Assembly (NCBI GenBank): GCA_003258405.1
Contig: QKPN01000001.1
Location: 558,001-622,000 of the forward strand
Direction: 5' to 3'
Source: Rhodobacteraceae bacterium DSL-40
GTDB taxonomy: Bacteria > Pseudomonadota > Alphaproteobacteria > Rhodobacterales > Rhodobacteraceae
DNA length: 64,000 bases
Shown in pieces: positions 52,641 through 62,001 of this stretch. Position 1 is the stretch's first letter, and every line of letters starts with the position of its first letter. The notes beneath the pieces were generated by a model. The model saw nothing but the letters and a program-made list of their open reading frames with translations. It did no database searches and was not told the DNA's origin. Both the position numbers and the translations under genes were made by a program.

Positions 52641-53486
52641 ATGCGTCCCCTTGCCCGTCTTGCCCTGTCGTTCGCGCTGCTCGGAGCGGCCCTGCCCGCT
52701 TCGGCACAGACGCTCGACCACATCCGCGAAACCGGCGAGATCCGGCTCGGCATCCGCAGCGATGCGGCCCCGCTCTCCTACGTCGACGCCGAGGGGCGCC
52801 CCTCGGGCTACACGCCCACGGTCTGCGCTCATGTCGCCGAGCTGATCGCGATCGACCTGGAGCTTGAGAATCTGAACGCGAATTTCGTGCCCGTCGACGC
52901 GGAGGATCGCTTCGAAAAGGTCGCGAACGGCGATATCGACCTGCTTTGCGGCGCTGCAACCATCACGATCGAGCGGCGCGAGACGGTCGATTTCTCGATA
53001 CCGACCTTTGTCGACGGCACGGCCGTGCTGCTTCCGGTCGGGAGCGGCACGGATTTCAGCGCTCTGGCAGGCAAGAAGGTCGGCGTGCGTGCTGGCACGA
53101 CCACCGAGGAGATCCTCGCCAATTCGCTCGAGGCGGCGGGCGTGCAGGCCGAGATCGTGGCCTTCGACACCCACGACGCGGGATTGGCGGGCCTCGAGAA
53201 TGGCGAGATCTCGGCCTATTTCGGCGACCAGTCGATCCTTTACGAGCTCTTCCACAAGAGCGACCTGTCCGAAAACTTCACCATGTCTGACAACACGCTC
53301 ACGATCGAGAAGCAGGGGTTGGCGCTGCGCCGAGGCGATGCGGATTTCCGCCTCGTGGTCGACCGCGCGCTGAGCCAGCTCTATGCGAGCGGCACCATGC
53401 GCGAGATCTTTCAGGGCGCGTTTCCGGGCGCAACCCCAGGGCTTGCGCTGAAGGCGCTCTACCTGATTGCACCCGACCTGCCGTGA
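52641..53486 (+). CDS. orphan amino-acid ABC transporter substrate-binding protein
   Basis: A 281-residue secreted protein. A signal peptide (LSFALLGAALPASAQ) is followed by the family-3 binding protein opening TLDHIRETGEIRLGIRSDAA. Further blocks are GDIDLLCGAATITIERRE and ALAGKKVGVRAGTTTEEIL. Such proteins bind polar amino acids. No permease or ATPase gene is adjacent, so it may serve a transporter elsewhere or a sensor. It is convergent with the PLP dehydratase gene. Confidence 0.85.
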   Translation: MRPLARLALSFALLGAALPASAQTLDHIRETGEIRLGIRSDAAPLSYVDAEGRPSGYTPTVCAHVAELIAIDLELENLNANFVPVDAEDRFEKVANGDIDLLCGAATITIERRETVDFSIPTFVDGTAVLLPVGSGTDFSALAGKKVGVRAGTTTEEILANSLEAAGVQAEIVAFDTHDAGLAGLENGEISAYFGDQSILYELFHKSDLSENFTMSDNTLTIEKQGLALRRGDADFRLVVDRALSQLYASGTMREIFQGAFPGATPGLALKALYLIAPDLP

Positions 53487-53495
53487 AGGCGGGGC

Positions 53496-54467
53496 TCAGG
53501 CCCCCGCGACCGTCTCGGCGTAGAAGCCGCCATCGACGTTGCCGCCGCTTGCAACCGCTATGATCGCTTCGCCCGGAATGCCCTCGCCGCGGAAGAGTGC
53601 CGCGGCGAGGGCTACGGCGCCGCCGGGCTCGACGACAATCTTGAGGTGACGGAAGGCGAGCGCCATGGCCTCGCACGCCTCCGCATCGGTCACGGTAAGG
53701 CCGGGCCCCGCGTACCGATGCAGGATCGGGAAGGTCAGTGTGCCGGGTTCAGGCGTCAGAATCGCATCGCAGATCGAGCCGCTGAGATGAGCGTTGCGCA
53801 GGGGCTTTCCGGCGGCCAGCGATCGGGCCGTGTCGTCGAAGCCCATCGGCTCGACGGTACGCGGCCGGAGGTCGGGCGCCTTTGCGGCAAGCGCCAGCGC
53901 GATCCCGGCCGAAAGCCCGCCACCGCCGCAGCAGATCAGCACGTCCGCCGCCGCGATTCCCGCCTCCTGCGCCTGGGCCGCGATTTCGAGCCCGACGGTG
54001 CCCTGACCCGCGATGACGTCGGGGTGGTCGTAGGGCGGAATGAGGGTCATGCCGCGTTCGGCGGCAATGACCCGGCCGATGTCCTCGCGCACCTCGGTTG
54101 CGCGATCATAGGTCACGACCTCCGCGCCGTAGCTCTTCGTTCCCGCGATCTTTGCCCCGGGCGCATCCGACGGCATCACGATCACGGCGGGCACGCCGTG
54201 CGCCGCCGCCGCCCAGGCAATGCCCTGCGCGTGATTGCCGGAGGAATAGGCGAGGATGCCGCGGGCGCGGGCCTCGGGCTCGAGCGCCGAGATTGCCGAC
54301 CAGGCACCACGCGCCTTGAAGGAGCCGGTGATCTGCAGGCATTCGGCCTTCACGAGGATCCGCCGCCCGGCGATGCGGTCGATCCCGGGTGCGGAAAGCA
54401 GCGGCGTGCGGCGGACATGGCCCTCGAGCCGGCCGGCCGCGGCCTCGATGCGGGCAATATCGGTCAT
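53496..54467 (-). CDS. threonine/serine dehydratase-family PLP enzyme
   Basis: A 323-residue fold-type II PLP enzyme. The cofactor Lys is in ITGSFKARGAWSAI, the PLP-phosphate loop is CCGGGGLSAGIALALA, and SSGNHAQGIAWAA is typical of the family. It lacks the C-terminal ACT domain of biosynthetic IlvA, so it resembles catabolic threonine or serine dehydratases and hydroxyaspartate dehydratases. The ATG at 54467 overlaps the hydrolase stop by 4 bp. It is the last gene of a three-gene coupled operon. Confidence 0.85.
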   Translation of the reverse strand: MTDIARIEAAAGRLEGHVRRTPLLSAPGIDRIAGRRILVKAECLQITGSFKARGAWSAISALEPEARARGILAYSSGNHAQGIAWAAAAHGVPAVIVMPSDAPGAKIAGTKSYGAEVVTYDRATEVREDIGRVIAAERGMTLIPPYDHPDVIAGQGTVGLEIAAQAQEAGIAAADVLICCGGGGLSAGIALALAAKAPDLRPRTVEPMGFDDTARSLAAGKPLRNAHLSGSICDAILTPEPGTLTFPILHRYAGPGLTVTDAEACEAMALAFRHLKIVVEPGGAVALAAALFRGEGIPGEAIIAVASGGNVDGGFYAETVAGA

Positions 54468-55300
54468 GCCGGCAAGGCCGCGATGAAGGCCCGGATCGCC
54501 GTCTGGCACTCGGGCTCGTCGAGAAACGGAATATGCCCGCGGTCCTTCACCGGCACATAGGTGAGATCGGGCCGACGCGACCGCATCTCCGCCACGGTCT
54601 CATGGGTGAGGATGTCGGAATTGACACCATGGAGCACTGCCAGAGGGAGCCCCGCGAAAAGGTCGAAAACCGGCCAGAGATCGGGCGCGGGTCCCTCCTC
54701 GAGCTGGGTGATGACCGCATCGCGCAGCCGGCTGTCGTAGCAGAGTTCAAGCCCCTCGGGCGTTTCGCGAACGTTTCCGGCCAGAAAGCTCCGCCACTTC
54801 GCCACGCTCACGCCCGGAAAGGACGCCGCGGTCTCGCGCGCGTGCCGCTCCGCGAGTGCGTCAAGCGTCTTCTCCACGGGCGGAAGGCCGAGAAATCCGA
54901 CGATCCGGGCCATGCCCTCGGGATCAACATGCGGGCCGATGTCATTGAGGAGTACAGCGCGGAGCCTGTCACGGGCAAGCGCAGCCAGGGCGAGCGCGAT
55001 AAGCCCGCCGCGAGAGGTGCCGAAGACCGTCACCTGCGGGAGGCCGAGATGATCGAGCAGCTCGATGACGTCCCGCGCCTCCGTCAGCACGTTGTAGTTG
55101 AGGAAATTGTCGTCGTACTGCGAGGCGCCGCGGCCGCGCAGGTCGATGCGGATGATCCGCGCGACATCGCGAAATCCGTCGGCCACCGGCAGGAAATCGG
55201 CGCCGTTGCGGGTGAGGCCGGGAATGCAGAGGATCGGCGTGCCTTCACCCTCGTCCTCGTAGGCAAGCGAAAGACCATCGGAAGTGACGAAATGCTTCAT
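54464..55300 (-). CDS. alpha/beta-hydrolase
   Basis: A 278-residue hydrolase. The oxyanion region is IPILCIPGLTRNGADFLPV, the nucleophile elbow VTVFGTSRGGLIALALA has Ser, and the catalytic His is in VPVKDRGHIPFLDEPE. The start at 55300 (MKHFVTSDGLS) overlaps the HAD stop by 4 bp, and the upstream open frame is a shadow. Such proteins hydrolyse esters, amides or halides; the specific substrate is not evident. Confidence 0.82.
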   Translation of the reverse strand: MKHFVTSDGLSLAYEDEGEGTPILCIPGLTRNGADFLPVADGFRDVARIIRIDLRGRGASQYDDNFLNYNVLTEARDVIELLDHLGLPQVTVFGTSRGGLIALALAALARDRLRAVLLNDIGPHVDPEGMARIVGFLGLPPVEKTLDALAERHARETAASFPGVSVAKWRSFLAGNVRETPEGLELCYDSRLRDAVITQLEEGPAPDLWPVFDLFAGLPLAVLHGVNSDILTHETVAEMRSRRPDLTYVPVKDRGHIPFLDEPECQTAIRAFIAALPA

Positions 55301-55980
55301 GGCCTGGCCGCGATCAATGGAACATCCTCGAGATTCGGCAAGATCCAGTCCGGTTTCCATGGCAGACGCTCCTGCGGTTCTGTGTTGCGATTGACCCAGA
55401 CGGTGCGGAACCCGTAACCGGCGGCCGCAGCGGCATCCCAACCGTTAGATGAAATGAAGAGAACGTTCCCGGCGCTGACCCCGAAGGTGCTGCCGACGAG
55501 ATCGTAGACGGCGCGTGCCGGCTTGAAGACGCCCACCGTCTCGACCGAGAGAACCGCATCGACCAGCTCGCCGATCCCGGCGCTTTCCACGGCGGCATCG
55601 AGCATGCCAGGCGATCCGTTCGAAAGAATTCCTGTGGCAAACCTGCCATCCTTCAATTGCCTCAAGACCTCCGGAACTTCCGGATAGGCATCCAATGTCC
55701 AGTAGAGGGCAAGAAGGCGTTGGCGCAGCGCTGGGTCGGGCACTCCCGCGGCATCCAGCGCCCAATCGAGGCTGTCTTGCGTCACGCTCCAGAAATCGGT
55801 GTGCGCGCCGCAAATCGCACGCAACCAGGAATAATGCAGCTGCTTGAGACGCCAGTCCCGTGCGACCTGTTCCCAGATCGCGGCGAATTCCTCCCCTCCT
55901 GGCTCTCCGGCCAGATGTCTAGCCGCAGCACTTACATCAAAGAGCGTGCCATATGCATCAAAAATCGCGACCCTTTTCAT
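55297..55980 (-). CDS. haloacid dehalogenase type II / HAD hydrolase
   Basis: A 227-residue HAD enzyme. The nucleophile Asp is in MKRVAIFDAYGTLFDV, motif II is TGILSNGSPGMLDAAV, and motif III/IV shows VGVFKPARAVYDLVG and VLFISSNGWDAAAAAGYGF. The SSNGWDAAAA block is characteristic of L-2-haloacid dehalogenases. The start at 55980 is after AAGAG-like sequence, with the longer frame unsupported. It leads a coupled operon with an alpha/beta hydrolase and a PLP dehydratase, which may form a small catabolic pathway. Confidence 0.86.
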   Translation of the reverse strand: MKRVAIFDAYGTLFDVSAAARHLAGEPGGEEFAAIWEQVARDWRLKQLHYSWLRAICGAHTDFWSVTQDSLDWALDAAGVPDPALRQRLLALYWTLDAYPEVPEVLRQLKDGRFATGILSNGSPGMLDAAVESAGIGELVDAVLSVETVGVFKPARAVYDLVGSTFGVSAGNVLFISSNGWDAAAAAGYGFRTVWVNRNTEPQERLPWKPDWILPNLEDVPLIAARP

Positions 55981-56043
55981 CCGCGCGTCCTCCCTGTCGC
56001 CGCAGCGCGCCGGAATCGGCCGGCGCACTGCGGGAAGATGAGG

Positions 56044-56089
56044 CTAGAGCAAAACCTTTCACGACGGAAACGCCGTCTGGGGCAGGATT
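56044..56089 (+). repeat. 46-bp dispersed palindromic repeat, copy 3
   Basis: Starts CTAGAGCAAAACC and ends CAGGATT, as in copies 1 and 2, but the core stem reads GACGG-AAACG-CCGTC. The base changes on both arms keep the pairing. It lies between the HAD start and the RTX stop. Confidence 0.65.
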
Positions 56090-56123
56090 TCGCCCGGCGG
56101 CATTTTCGCCCTGCCGCCCGCGC

Positions 56124-56759
56124 TCAGATCAGGAAGTCCGAGGCGTCAAAGGTCGAGAGCTCGGTGTTGCGGAAGGTGACAGAGCTGTCGGCAGAGAAGC
56201 TGAAGACCACATCTCCGTCCTGCTGCACGCCACGCGAAAGCACTGCGGCGGCATTTGCGAAGTCGAAATCGGTCACGTCGATCCGGTCGAGCCCATCCTC
56301 GAAATCGCGAACCACATCGTAGCCGTCACCGAAATCGAACTCGAAGACATCGGCACCGCGGCCACCGAGCAGCGTGTCGTTGCCTGCGCCGCCCTCGAGC
56401 GTGTCTCGCCCTGCCCCGCCGTAAAGCCGGTCGTTGCCCGAGCCTCCCTCGAGGTCGTCGCGGCCCCGGCCGCCCTGGAGCGTATCGTGGCCGCTGTTGC
56501 CTTCGAGCTCATCATTACCGTCGCCGCCGTTCAGAAGATCGTTGCCGCCGCCACCCTCAAGGTCGTCGTTGCCGGTGCCCCCGAAGATCCGGTCGGCCCC
56601 GCGGCCGCCCTCGGCATCGTCATCGCCCGATCCTGCGGAGATGTAGTCGTTGCCGTCATTGCCATGGATCTCGTCATTTCCGGCAAACCCGTAGATGCGG
56701 TCGCCGAGGCCCGTGCCCCGCAGGATGTCTGCTGCGTTCGTGCCGTTGATCCTTGCCAT
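56124..56759 (-). CDS. small RTX-type calcium-binding protein (211 aa)
   Basis: A compact RTX protein. It starts MARINGTNAADILRGTG and carries about nine GGxGxDxLx-type repeats (GGTGNDDLEGGGGNDLLNGG, GGRGRDDLEGGSGNDRLYGG). A C-terminal module has ADVFEFDFGDGYDVVRDFED, the M10-type pattern, and the tail STFDASDFLI, the type I secretion signal. No catalytic domain is present. It is 110 bp downstream of no partner and probably transcribed alone. A function in calcium-dependent surface or matrix structure is a general inference. Confidence 0.83.
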   Translation of the reverse strand: MARINGTNAADILRGTGLGDRIYGFAGNDEIHGNDGNDYISAGSGDDDAEGGRGADRIFGGTGNDDLEGGGGNDLLNGGDGNDELEGNSGHDTLQGGRGRDDLEGGSGNDRLYGGAGRDTLEGGAGNDTLLGGRGADVFEFDFGDGYDVVRDFEDGLDRIDVTDFDFANAAAVLSRGVQQDGDVVFSFSADSSVTFRNTELSTFDASDFLI

Positions 56760-56866
56760 TCCCTGGCTCCCTCCGATTGAAGTCACAGATCCGCCTCATG
56801 GGGCGGCTGCGTTTCCTCTCGCACGCCGGGCCTGACAGGGGGCTGACGCGCCGTGTCAGGAAAGTG

Positions 56867-58225
56867 TCAGACCACCGCCGGCGCGGCCAACGGCAGGCGG
56901 ATCGCAGCCTCGAAGCCTTCGCCGGTATTGGCAAGCGAGAGGGTGCCACCAGATGCGTCGCAGATGTCGGAGACGATCGCGAGGCCGAGCCCGGTGCCAG
57001 GCCGGGCGAGATCGAGCCGCGCGCCACGCGCGCCAAGCCGGGCGAGATCGTCTGCGGCGACCCCTGGCCCGTCGTCCCGTACCGCGATCACGCTCTCGTG
57101 CCCCTCGCGCCGGATCTCCACGCTCACCCGGCTGCGGGCATGGCGCGCGGCGTTCTCAAGAAGTGCTCCGAGCGCCTCGGTGAGATCGCCTGCATCGATG
57201 CGGACCCGGAGCCCCGCGTCGCCGTGCACCGCCATCTCGAGCCCCGCGCCATCCGGGGTCCGCTTCAGCACGCGCAGGATCGGGGCCGCGACCGCCGCCG
57301 GATCACTCGAGACCGCCCAGCCGCCCGTGGCGATCCGGGCGCGGGAAAGCTCGCGATCCACATGGCGCTGGATGATGCGCACCGCTTCCTCGATCGCCGC
57401 CGAGCTCTCGCCCGCGCCGCGGTCCGCGAGCCGCCGGGCCTCTCCGAAGAGCGCCTGAAGCGGCGTTTTCAGGGCATGCGCGAGATCTGACGCGCGCGCC
57501 CGGGCGCGCTCCACATCCGTCTCGCGTGAGGCGATCAGCGCATCGACTTCCGCCGCGAGCGGCTGCACTTCGCGCGGAAAGGCCGCGCCAAGGCGGCTCT
57601 CCGCCCCGGAGCGCACCGCCGAAACCCGCGCGCCCACGGCTGCGAGCGGCCGCAGCCCGACAGCAACCTGAACCCAGCCCGCCGCGATCAGCACCGCGCC
57701 GAGGAGGCCAAGAAACGGGACCAGATCGCGCAGGAAGGCGCGGGAGGCCTGGCGCAGCTCTGCCCGGTCCATTGCCGCGACCACGCGCACCGCCCGGCCG
57801 CCGAGGCTTGCGGGCAGGATCGCGCGACGCTCCACCACGAGCAGCGGCATCCCCTCGGGCCCTATAAGCGTATATTCCCGCAGCGGTCCGGTAGTACGGG
57901 CGACGGGCGGCAGCGCAAGCGGGCTGTCCCAGAGCGAGCGCGAGCCGAGCTGCACGCCATTGGCCAGATCGACCTGCCAGTAGTGGCCGGAAAACGGCTG
58001 CTGGTAGCGCGGATCCGCCGGAGGATTGCGCATCTCGAGACTGCCTTCGGGGCCGCGCTCGAGCCCGGCGATAAGCTGGTCGATGTGCGAGGAGAGCTCG
58101 CCCACCGCCCGGCGCTCCACGTGGCGCTCAAAGAGGATGCCGAGGCCTACGGCCGCCACCGTCAGCAGGAGCACAACGGAGGCTGCGCCCGCCAGCACGA
58201 GCCGCAGCCGCAGCGAATTCCACAT
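56867..58225 (-). CDS. sensor histidine kinase, QseC/PhoQ type
   Basis: A 452-residue inner-membrane kinase. Membrane helices lie at about 8-32 and 168-190, flanking a periplasmic sensor domain of about 135 residues. A HAMP-like segment follows, then the H-box in ARASDLAHALKTPLQALFGEA (His 250). The ATPase has ALLENAARHARS, VRDDGPGVAADD and GTGLGLAIVSDI. The H-L-A-H-x-L-K-T-P form is typical of the PhoQ/QseC group. The gene begins within the response-regulator stop (TGATG), so the three genes 58890-56867 are coupled. Confidence 0.88.
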   Translation of the reverse strand: MWNSLRLRLVLAGAASVVLLLTVAAVGLGILFERHVERRAVGELSSHIDQLIAGLERGPEGSLEMRNPPADPRYQQPFSGHYWQVDLANGVQLGSRSLWDSPLALPPVARTTGPLREYTLIGPEGMPLLVVERRAILPASLGGRAVRVVAAMDRAELRQASRAFLRDLVPFLGLLGAVLIAAGWVQVAVGLRPLAAVGARVSAVRSGAESRLGAAFPREVQPLAAEVDALIASRETDVERARARASDLAHALKTPLQALFGEARRLADRGAGESSAAIEEAVRIIQRHVDRELSRARIATGGWAVSSDPAAVAAPILRVLKRTPDGAGLEMAVHGDAGLRVRIDAGDLTEALGALLENAARHARSRVSVEIRREGHESVIAVRDDGPGVAADDLARLGARGARLDLARPGTGLGLAIVSDICDASGGTLSLANTGEGFEAAIRLPLAAPAVV

Positions 58226-58890
58226 CAGCCGCTGCCGTCCCCGGCGAGATAGCCAAATCCACGCCGGGTGCGGATCACCTCGGCGCCGAGCTTGCGCCGA
58301 AGCCGCGCGATCAGCGCCTCGAGCGCGTTCACCTCGCGCGCATCCTCATCACCATGGAGATGCTCGAGCAGTTCAGTCGGCGCGATCACCCGGTCCGGGT
58401 TATGGGCGAGATAGGCGAGCAGCCGGTATTCGAGCGGCGAGACCGGCACAGGCACGCTGCCAGCCGTGACGGCCATGCGGTTCGTATCGATGCGAACCGT
58501 ACCGATCCGCAGTATCGCCGTGCCCTGACCTGCGGCACGGCGGACGAGACCGCGAGCACGCGCGACCAGTTCCTCCATGTGAAAGGGTTTCGGGAGATAG
58601 TCGTCGGCACCGGCCTCGATACCCTCGACGCGCTCGGTCCAGGCGCCACGGGCGGTCAGCACGAGGACCGGCATGTGCCGACCGCCACCGCGCCAGTTCT
58701 TCAGGACCGAAAGCCCGTCAAGTCCGGGAAGACCGAGATCGAGCACAACCAGATCGAAAGTCTCTGTATCGCCGAGGAACCAGGCCTCCTCGCCATCGGC
58801 GCAGCAGCGCACCGCAAAGCCCGCAGCCTCCAACGCGGCGGCCACATCGGCCGCGATTCGGGGATCGTCCTCGACGACCAGCACGCGCAT
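58225..58890 (-). CDS. OmpR/PhoB-type response regulator
   Basis: A 221-residue regulator. The receiver begins MRVLVVEDDPRIAADVAAAL with Asp in DLVVLDLGLPGLDGL. The winged-helix DNA-binding domain has SPLEYRLLAYLAHNPDRVI and VNALEALIARLRRKLG with the final RGFGYLAG. It should act with the adjacent sensor kinase. The TGATG overlaps on both sides show coupling with a PepSY protein and the kinase. Confidence 0.92.
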   Translation of the reverse strand: MRVLVVEDDPRIAADVAAALEAAGFAVRCCADGEEAWFLGDTETFDLVVLDLGLPGLDGLSVLKNWRGGGRHMPVLVLTARGAWTERVEGIEAGADDYLPKPFHMEELVARARGLVRRAAGQGTAILRIGTVRIDTNRMAVTAGSVPVPVSPLEYRLLAYLAHNPDRVIAPTELLEHLHGDEDAREVNALEALIARLRRKLGAEVIRTRRGFGYLAGDGSG

Positions 58891-59207
58891 CAGTCGTCCT
58901 CGTCCTCATCCTCGATCGCCAGCGTCTCGCCGCTCGCCGCATCGACGGTGACTTCGACGATGCGGCCGTCGGGCTGGATCAGCTCGAGCTCGTAAAGGTG
59001 CCGGCCGTCCTCGATCTCGAACTCCACCTCGATCATCCGTCCACCGGTTTCGGCCTCGACACGCTGCAGGATCTCCGTGAGCGGCAGGATTTCGCCGCGC
59101 GCCACGGCCGCCCGCGCCCGTTCGTAATCCTCGAACGTGGCAGCGGCGAGCGTGGCTGCACCCGCCAGGATGGCAAACATCAGCGCGGCAGCAAGCAGAC
59201 CCTTCAT
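58890..59207 (-). CDS. secreted PepSY-domain protein
   Basis: A 105-residue protein. A signal peptide (LLAAALMFAILAGAATLAAAT) is followed by a single PepSY domain: ARGEILPLTEILQRVEAETGG, ELELIQPDGRIVEVTVDAASG, and a very acidic tail EDEDEDD. PepSY domains often inhibit proteases or act with two-component systems as signal inputs. The stop overlaps the response-regulator start. The ATG at 59207 (MKGLLAAA) is the likely start. It is probably a periplasmic partner of the sensor kinase, as in other PepSY/OmpR/QseC operons. Confidence 0.8.
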   Translation of the reverse strand: MKGLLAAALMFAILAGAATLAAATFEDYERARAAVARGEILPLTEILQRVEAETGGRMIEVEFEIEDGRHLYELELIQPDGRIVEVTVDAASGETLAIEDEDEDD

Positions 59208-59280
59208 TCCGGGCGTCCTCCTCGGCGTCATCTATGCCAGTCTGACGGATCGCCGCTGACATGACACTGACGGAAGGGGC

Positions 59281-60069
59281 TCAGAGGTTCTCCGGCTGCG
59301 CCATCCCGAGGATGTGGAAGCCCCCGTCGACAAAGAGCGTCTCGCCTGTCGTGCTCGCAGAGAGATCGGAGAGCAGGTAGAGCGCAGCACCGCCGACAGC
59401 CTCGAGCGAGGCGTTGGCGCGCAGCGGCGCGTTCTGTTCGGTGACCTTGTAGACCTTGCGCGCGCCCGCGATCGCGGCCCCCGCAAGCGTCCGCATCGGC
59501 CCCGGACTCACCGCGTTCACCCGGATGCCGACCGGCCCGAGATCGTTGGCGAGATAGCGCACTGCACTCTCGAGTGCGGCCTTGGCGATACCCATCACGT
59601 TGTAGTTCGGCGTCACACGCTGCGCGCCAATGTAGCTCAGCGTGACGACCGAACCGCCATTCGTCATCAAGGGGGCGGCACGCCGGGTGAGCTCCACAAG
59701 GCTGTAGCAGGATATATCAAGAGATTTCAGGAAGTTATCGCGCGTCGTGTCCACAAATCGCCCATCGAGCTCGGCCTTGTCGGAATAGGCGATGGCATGG
59801 ACGAGGAAATCAAGGCTGCCCCATTCGGCCTCGATCCGCTCGAAGAGCGCATCGAGCGAGGCGCCGTCCTGCACATCGGCGGGCAGGATGATGCCGGCGC
59901 CGAGCTGTTCGGCAAGCGGCCTGACCCGGCGCCCGAACCCCTCGCCCTGATAGGTGAACGCCATCTCGGCCCCGTGCGCGGCGAGCACCTGCGCGATGCC
60001 CCATGCCAGGGAGTGGTCGTTCGCCACCCCCAGAACCAGGCCGCGCTTTCCGGCCATCAGTTGTGCCAT
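59281..60069 (-). CDS. fabI: enoyl-[acyl-carrier-protein] reductase (NADH)
   Basis: A 262-residue short-chain dehydrogenase of the FabI type. It has GLVLGVANDHSLAWGIAQVLA as the cofactor loop, DFLVHAIAYSDKAELDG, and the catalytic Tyr-Lys pair in YNVMGIAKAALES. It reduces enoyl-ACP in the last step of fatty-acid elongation. It follows fabB by 3 bp and completes a fabA-fabB-fabI operon. FabI is the target of triclosan-type inhibitors in other bacteria. Confidence 0.93.
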   Translation of the reverse strand: MAQLMAGKRGLVLGVANDHSLAWGIAQVLAAHGAEMAFTYQGEGFGRRVRPLAEQLGAGIILPADVQDGASLDALFERIEAEWGSLDFLVHAIAYSDKAELDGRFVDTTRDNFLKSLDISCYSLVELTRRAAPLMTNGGSVVTLSYIGAQRVTPNYNVMGIAKAALESAVRYLANDLGPVGIRVNAVSPGPMRTLAGAAIAGARKVYKVTEQNAPLRANASLEAVGGAALYLLSDLSASTTGETLFVDGGFHILGMAQPENL

Positions 60070-60072
60070 GCT

Positions 60073-61302
60073 TCACCCATGAAATCTGCTGAGCAGCATC
60101 GAGCCGTTGGTTCCGCCGAACCCGAAGCTGTTGGTCATCACCGTGTCGAGCCCGGCCGCATCGACCCGGGCGGTCGCGATCTCGGCCGGTGCCAGCGCCG
60201 GATCGAGGGTCTCGACATTGATCGAGGGCGCAATGAAATCGTCCTTCAGCATCAGGAGGCAGTAGATCGCCTCCTGGGCGCCGGTCGCTCCCTGGCTGTG
60301 GCCGGTCATCGACTTGGTCGAGGAAATCGGCGGCGTCGTGCCTTCGCCGAAGACCCGGCGCACCGCCTCGACCTCGCCGACATCGCCGACCGGCGTCGAG
60401 GTGCCATGAGCGTTGATGTAGCCCACCTTGCGCTCGGCCGGCAGCCCGGCAAGCGCAAGGCGCATCGCACGCTCGCCGCCCTCACCCGAGGGCGCCACCA
60501 TGTCATGGCCGTCCGAGGTTGCGCCATAGCCGGTCACCTCGGCATAGATCTTCGCGCCGCGTGCCCTGGCGTGTTCCAACTCCTCGAGGACCACCATGCC
60601 ACCGCCGCCCGAGATCACGAAACCGTCGCGATTGGCGTCAAAGGCCCGCGAGGCCTTCTCCGGCGTGTCGTTGTATTTCGAGCTCATCGCGCCCATGGCG
60701 TCGAAGAGGCAGGAAAGCGTCCAGTCGAGCTCCTCGCCGCCGCCGGCGAACATCACGTCCTGCTTGCCGAACTGGATCTGTTCGACGGCATTGCCGATGC
60801 AGTGGAGCGAGGTCGAGCAGGCCGAGGTGATCGAATAGTTGATGCCCTTGATCTTGAAGGGCGTCGAGAGGCAGGCCGAGACCGTCGAGGACATGCAGCG
60901 CGTGACCATGAAGGGCCCCATGCGCTTGGGGCTGCCCTTTTCGAGCACGATCTGGTGGGCGGCGAACATGTTGCGCGTCGAAGGTCCGCCGGAGCCCGCG
61001 ATCAGCCCGGTGCGCTCGTTCGAGACATCGGAGGGCTCGAGGCCGGCATCCGCGATCGCCTGTTGGAGCGAAAGATAGGCGAAGGCTGCGCCATCGCCCA
61101 TGAAGCGGATGAGCCGCTTGTCGATATGCTCGGCCGGATCAAGCGCCGGCTTTCCGTGGACCTGGCTGCGAAACCCTCGCTCCGCATACTCCGGCGCGAA
61201 ACTCACGCCCGACTTGCCCGCCTTGAGTGCGGCGGTGACTTCCTCGGCATTGTTCCCGATCGAGGATACGATGCCCAGGCCGGTGACGACGACACGGCGC
61301 AT
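60073..61302 (-). CDS. fabB: 3-oxoacyl-[acyl-carrier-protein] synthase I
   Basis: A 409-residue ketosynthase. The catalytic Cys is in [20 protein letters not shown], and the two active-site His are in [15 protein letters not shown] and [16 protein letters not shown]. The opening [20 protein letters not shown] at 61302 is the normal N-terminus; the open frame continues upstream into fabA. It elongates unsaturated acyl-ACP. It lies between fabA and fabI. Confidence 0.94.
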   Translation of the reverse strand: MRRVVVTGLGIVSSIGNNAEEVTAALKAGKSGVSFAPEYAERGFRSQVHGKPALDPAEHIDKRLIRFMGDGAAFAYLSLQQAIADAGLEPSDVSNERTGLIAGSGGPSTRNMFAAHQIVLEKGSPKRMGPFMVTRCMSSTVSACLSTPFKIKGINYSITSACSTSLHCIGNAVEQIQFGKQDVMFAGGGEELDWTLSCLFDAMGAMSSKYNDTPEKASRAFDANRDGFVISGGGGMVVLEELEHARARGAKIYAEVTGYGATSDGHDMVAPSGEGGERAMRLALAGLPAERKVGYINAHGTSTPVGDVGEVEAVRRVFGEGTTPPISSTKSMTGHSQGATGAQEAIYCLLMLKDDFIAPSINVETLDPALAPAEIATARVDAAGLDTVMTNSFGFGGTNGSMLLSRFHG

Positions 61303-61319
61303 GATGCGGCTGCCCCTCT

Positions 61320-61826
61320 CTACTCCTGGAATAGACCGACCTTCATGTCGGTGGTGGTGTAGATCACCTCGCCATCCGCCTTCATGATCCCGTCGGCAAT
61401 TCCGAGTTTCAGCTTGCGGTCCAGAACCCGCGTGAAATTGACCGTGTACTCGACAAGCTTCACATCGGGCGTGACCATCCCGGTGAATTTGACTTCCCCG
61501 ACACCGAGCGCGCGGCCCTTGCCCAGCATCCCGCGCCAGCCGAGATTGAAGCCGGTGAGCTGCCAGAGCGCATCGAGCCCGAGGCAGCCCGGCATCACCG
61601 GGTCGCCAAGGAAATGGCACTGGAAGAACCAGAGATCGGGCTTGATGTCGAACTCCGCGACCACATGGCCCTTGCCGGAAGGGCCGCCATCGGCAGAAAT
61701 CTCGGTCACCCGGTCCATCATCAGCATGGGCGGCGCGGGCAGTTGCGGATTGCCGGGCCCGAACATTTCACCACGGGCACATGTCATAAGCCCCTCGAAA
61801 TCAATGCTCGTCGGCCGATCAGTCAT
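61320..61826 (-). CDS. fabA: 3-hydroxydecanoyl-[acyl-carrier-protein] dehydratase/isomerase
   Basis: A 168-residue hot-dog-fold enzyme. The active-site His is in [20 protein letters not shown] and the partner Asp/Glu region is [17 protein letters not shown]. It introduces the cis double bond used for unsaturated fatty acids. The chosen start [11 protein letters not shown] (61826) matches relatives; an in-frame ATG at 61844 would add six residues. It starts the fabA-fabB-fabI operon, divergent from irr. Confidence 0.94.
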   Translation of the reverse strand: MTDRPTSIDFEGLMTCARGEMFGPGNPQLPAPPMLMMDRVTEISADGGPSGKGHVVAEFDIKPDLWFFQCHFLGDPVMPGCLGLDALWQLTGFNLGWRGMLGKGRALGVGEVKFTGMVTPDVKLVEYTVNFTRVLDRKLKLGIADGIMKADGEVIYTTTDMKVGLFQE

Positions 61827-62001
61827 TCCCTGCCAGGCTCCCATTCCCTAGTCTGCGATGGCTTTGGCGACCTGTAACACCGCATCCGAACGGCGTGCAA
61901 GGCCGCGTCGTCGCCCTCCGTATCCCGCCATACCCGGCTCGGGGCTGGAAATCACGGGAAAATCCGGTATAGAGGACAGTGCAACAAGCCAGGTGAATGA
62001 A

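Noticed and set aside
59314-61362. 682-residue plus-strand open frame opposite fabI and fabB
   Set aside because: It is antisense to two certain fatty-acid genes and is His/Arg/Gly-rich noise.
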